DNA of 64,000 bases. It comes from Bog-532 sp963830385. Its GTDB lineage: Bacteria; Actinomycetota; Actinomycetes; Streptosporangiales; Streptosporangiaceae. The stretch covers positions 1 to 64,000 of the forward strand of contig CAWHMD010000013.1 in the NCBI GenBank assembly GCA_963830385.1, written 5' to 3'. The notes beneath the pieces were generated by a model. That model was given only the letters and a program-made list of their open reading frames with translations. It was not told the origin of the DNA and did not search any database. This document shows, in pieces, positions 62,751 to 64,000 of this stretch (positions within the stretch are counted from its first letter, which is position 1; the number at the start of each line of letters is the position of its first letter). Position numbers and translations under genes: made by a program.

Positions 62751-64000
62751 GTGACAGCCCGCATGATCAATACCCCGCAACGGGCGGCCACGCGACAGAA
62801 CTCGCATCTTACGCACAGAGCGAACACGGACGCAGGCCGGCACGGCTGGCTCCGGCTGACGCCCGCGTACTCGGTCCGGCTGGTCCGCGAGCGGACCGGT
62901 CACCTGCCGCCCGGCGCGATCGTCACCGACCCGTTCTCCGGCAGCGGGACCACGGTGCTGGCCGCCGCCGAGCACGGCGGCGTGGGCCAGGCGATCGACG
63001 TCAACCCGTTCCTGGTCTGGCTGGGCAACGCCAAGGCGGCCGCCTATCCGCCCGCGCTGCTGGACGAGGGCCAGGTCCTGGCCTCGTGGCTGGCCGAGCA
63101 GGCCGCCCACCACGCCCGCGACGCGGCCGGGCTGTGGGCCCCGAACCTGCACAACATCGACCGCTGGTGGTCACCGGGGTCGCTGGCCGGGCTGAAGGCC
63201 CTGCGCCACGCGCTGGACCAGGCGGAGCTGCCCGGCCCAGTCCACGACCTGTTCAGCATCGCGTTCTGCCGCACCGCGATCGGCGTGAGCAACGCGGCCT
63301 TCAACCACCAGAGCATGTCGTTCGCGGCCGGCCGTGACGCCGCGCTCGACGGTGAACCGTCCAGCGGCGACCACGTTTTCGCCCGGTTCAGCGCCGAAAC
63401 GGCCGGGATCCTGGCCAGCGCCCGTACCCGGCTGCCGGGGCGGGGCCGGGTGGTGCTGGGCGACGCCCGCGACCTCGGGACGGCCGGGCTGCCGGGCTGT
63501 GACCTGCTGCTCACCTCGCCGCCGTACGTGAACCGGATGTCCTACATCCGTGAGCTGCGGCCGTACATGTACTGGCTGCGGTTCCTGGACCAGGCCTGCG
63601 ACGCCGGCGAGCTGGACTGGACGGCGATCGGCGGCACCTGGGGCATCGCCACCTCGCGGCTGCACGACTGGGCGCCCGCCGATCTCCGGACGGCCGGCCC
63701 CACCGCTCCCATCGGCGACGAGCTGCGCGCGGTCACCGCGCTGATCGCCCGCGACGGCGGCAAGCACGGGCCGCTGCTGGCCACCTACGTGACCAAGTAC
63801 TTCCACGACATGGCGGTCCACTTCACCGCGGCGTTCGAGCACGTCAGGAGCGGCGGGACGGCGAGCTACATCATCGGCAACTCGACGTTCTACGGCCACG
63901 TCGTGCCGGCCGAGCGCTGGTACGCCCAGCTGCTGAGCGCGGCCGGCTTCGCCAGCGTGCAGACCACCGTCCTCCGCAAGCGCAACAGCAACCTCGCCCT
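62751..64000 (+). CDS. Site-specific DNA methyltransferase (partial at window end)
   Basis: At least 416 codons, running off the right edge without a stop. The SAM-binding motif DPFSGSGTTVLAAAEHGG lies near residue 64, and the catalytic motif LLLTSPPYVNRMSY (TSPPY class) near residue 253 follows it, the order of gamma- or beta-type N4/N6 amino-methyltransferases. Conserved segments in between (LFSIAFCRTAIGVSNAAFNHQSMSF) match large actinobacterial orphan methyltransferases. GTG 62751 or ATG 62763 may be the start. No restriction gene is visible before the edge. Other members of the class modify DNA; RNA modification is not excluded. Confidence 0.82.
   Translation, partial: MTARMINTPQRAATRQNSHLTHRANTDAGRHGWLRLTPAYSVRLVRERTGHLPPGAIVTDPFSGSGTTVLAAAEHGGVGQAIDVNPFLVWLGNAKAAAYPPALLDEGQVLASWLAEQAAHHARDAAGLWAPNLHNIDRWWSPGSLAGLKALRHALDQAELPGPVHDLFSIAFCRTAIGVSNAAFNHQSMSFAAGRDAALDGEPSSGDHVFARFSAETAGILASARTRLPGRGRVVLGDARDLGTAGLPGCDLLLTSPPYVNRMSYIRELRPYMYWLRFLDQACDAGELDWTAIGGTWGIATSRLHDWAPADLRTAGPTAPIGDELRAVTALIARDGGKHGPLLATYVTKYFHDMAVHFTAAFEHVRSGGTASYIIGNSTFYGHVVPAERWYAQLLSAAGFASVQTTVLRKRNSNLA

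Overview
The window is one contiguous stretch of a very GC-rich actinobacterial chromosome. This is shown by the cassette fhaA-fhaB-pstP-rodA-pbpA-pknA-pknB followed by srtE, crgA, rhomboid and cyclophilin genes, which is the arrangement found near oriC in actinobacteria. It is also shown by a WhiB protein, a proteasome activator (Bpa), an imuA'-imuB-dnaE2 mutasome, and DUF6230/DUF6114, DUF4446 and DUF5324-like proteins. The mix fits Streptosporangiales or Streptomyces-like lineages better than mycobacteria, but I cannot name the genus.

Layout. 1-5.9 kb: tRNA-Ser(GCU), an acyl-CoA ligase, a Cys-rich barrel protein paired with a MauE-like membrane protein, and an AAA ATPase. 5.9-10.7 kb: an envelope/redox block read leftward (lipoprotein, membrane protein, ECF sigma, anti-sigma, CtaG-like protein), an orphan emfourin and a VOC protein. 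11-16.5 kb: tRNA-Ser(UGA) and a leftward operon of a MinD/ParA-like ATPase (broken by two compensating frameshifts), a PAS-PP2C-kinase fusion, a STAS protein and an SDR. 16.7-25.8 kb: quinone oxidoreductase, bpa, pheA, a lipoglycan-type glycosyltransferase operon, STAS, arginine deiminase and an RsbW-like kinase. 26-33.5 kb: orphan TagH-type ATPase, beta-propeller, Sco1, degenerate polysaccharide deacetylase, PAS/GAF histidine kinase, USP and a small secreted protein. 33.5-39.1 kb: the SOS mutasome operon behind a LexA-box promoter. 39.6-51.8 kb: tRNA-Leu(CAG) and the growth/division Ser-Thr kinase cluster. 52-58 kb: repeat-rich DUF5324-like protein, DUF6114/DUF6230, a GntR regulator with a divergent small protein, and a frameshifted mannosyltransferase. 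58-64 kb: a RelA/SpoT-like toxin, a frameshifted small partner and a HerA-type ATPase forming a tight operon, then whiB and a truncated DNA methyltransferase.

How they work together. The largest coherent unit couples phospho-signalling (PknA, PknB, PstP, FhaA, FhaB) to peptidoglycan synthesis (RodA, PbpA) and division (CrgA). Partner-switching parts (PP2C, RsbW-like kinase, two STAS proteins) recur at three places. The least conventional unit is the toxSAS-like toxin, partner and HerA ATPase operon at 58.2-62.2 kb, preceded by an AT-rich array of inverted half-sites.

Four single-base frameshifts (two in the MinD-like gene, one in the mannosyltransferase, one in the toxin partner) lie in conserved genes, mostly at short homopolymers. 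Sequencing error is a live explanation. Several convergent gene pairs are separated by GC-rich hairpins that overlap the stop codon of one partner.
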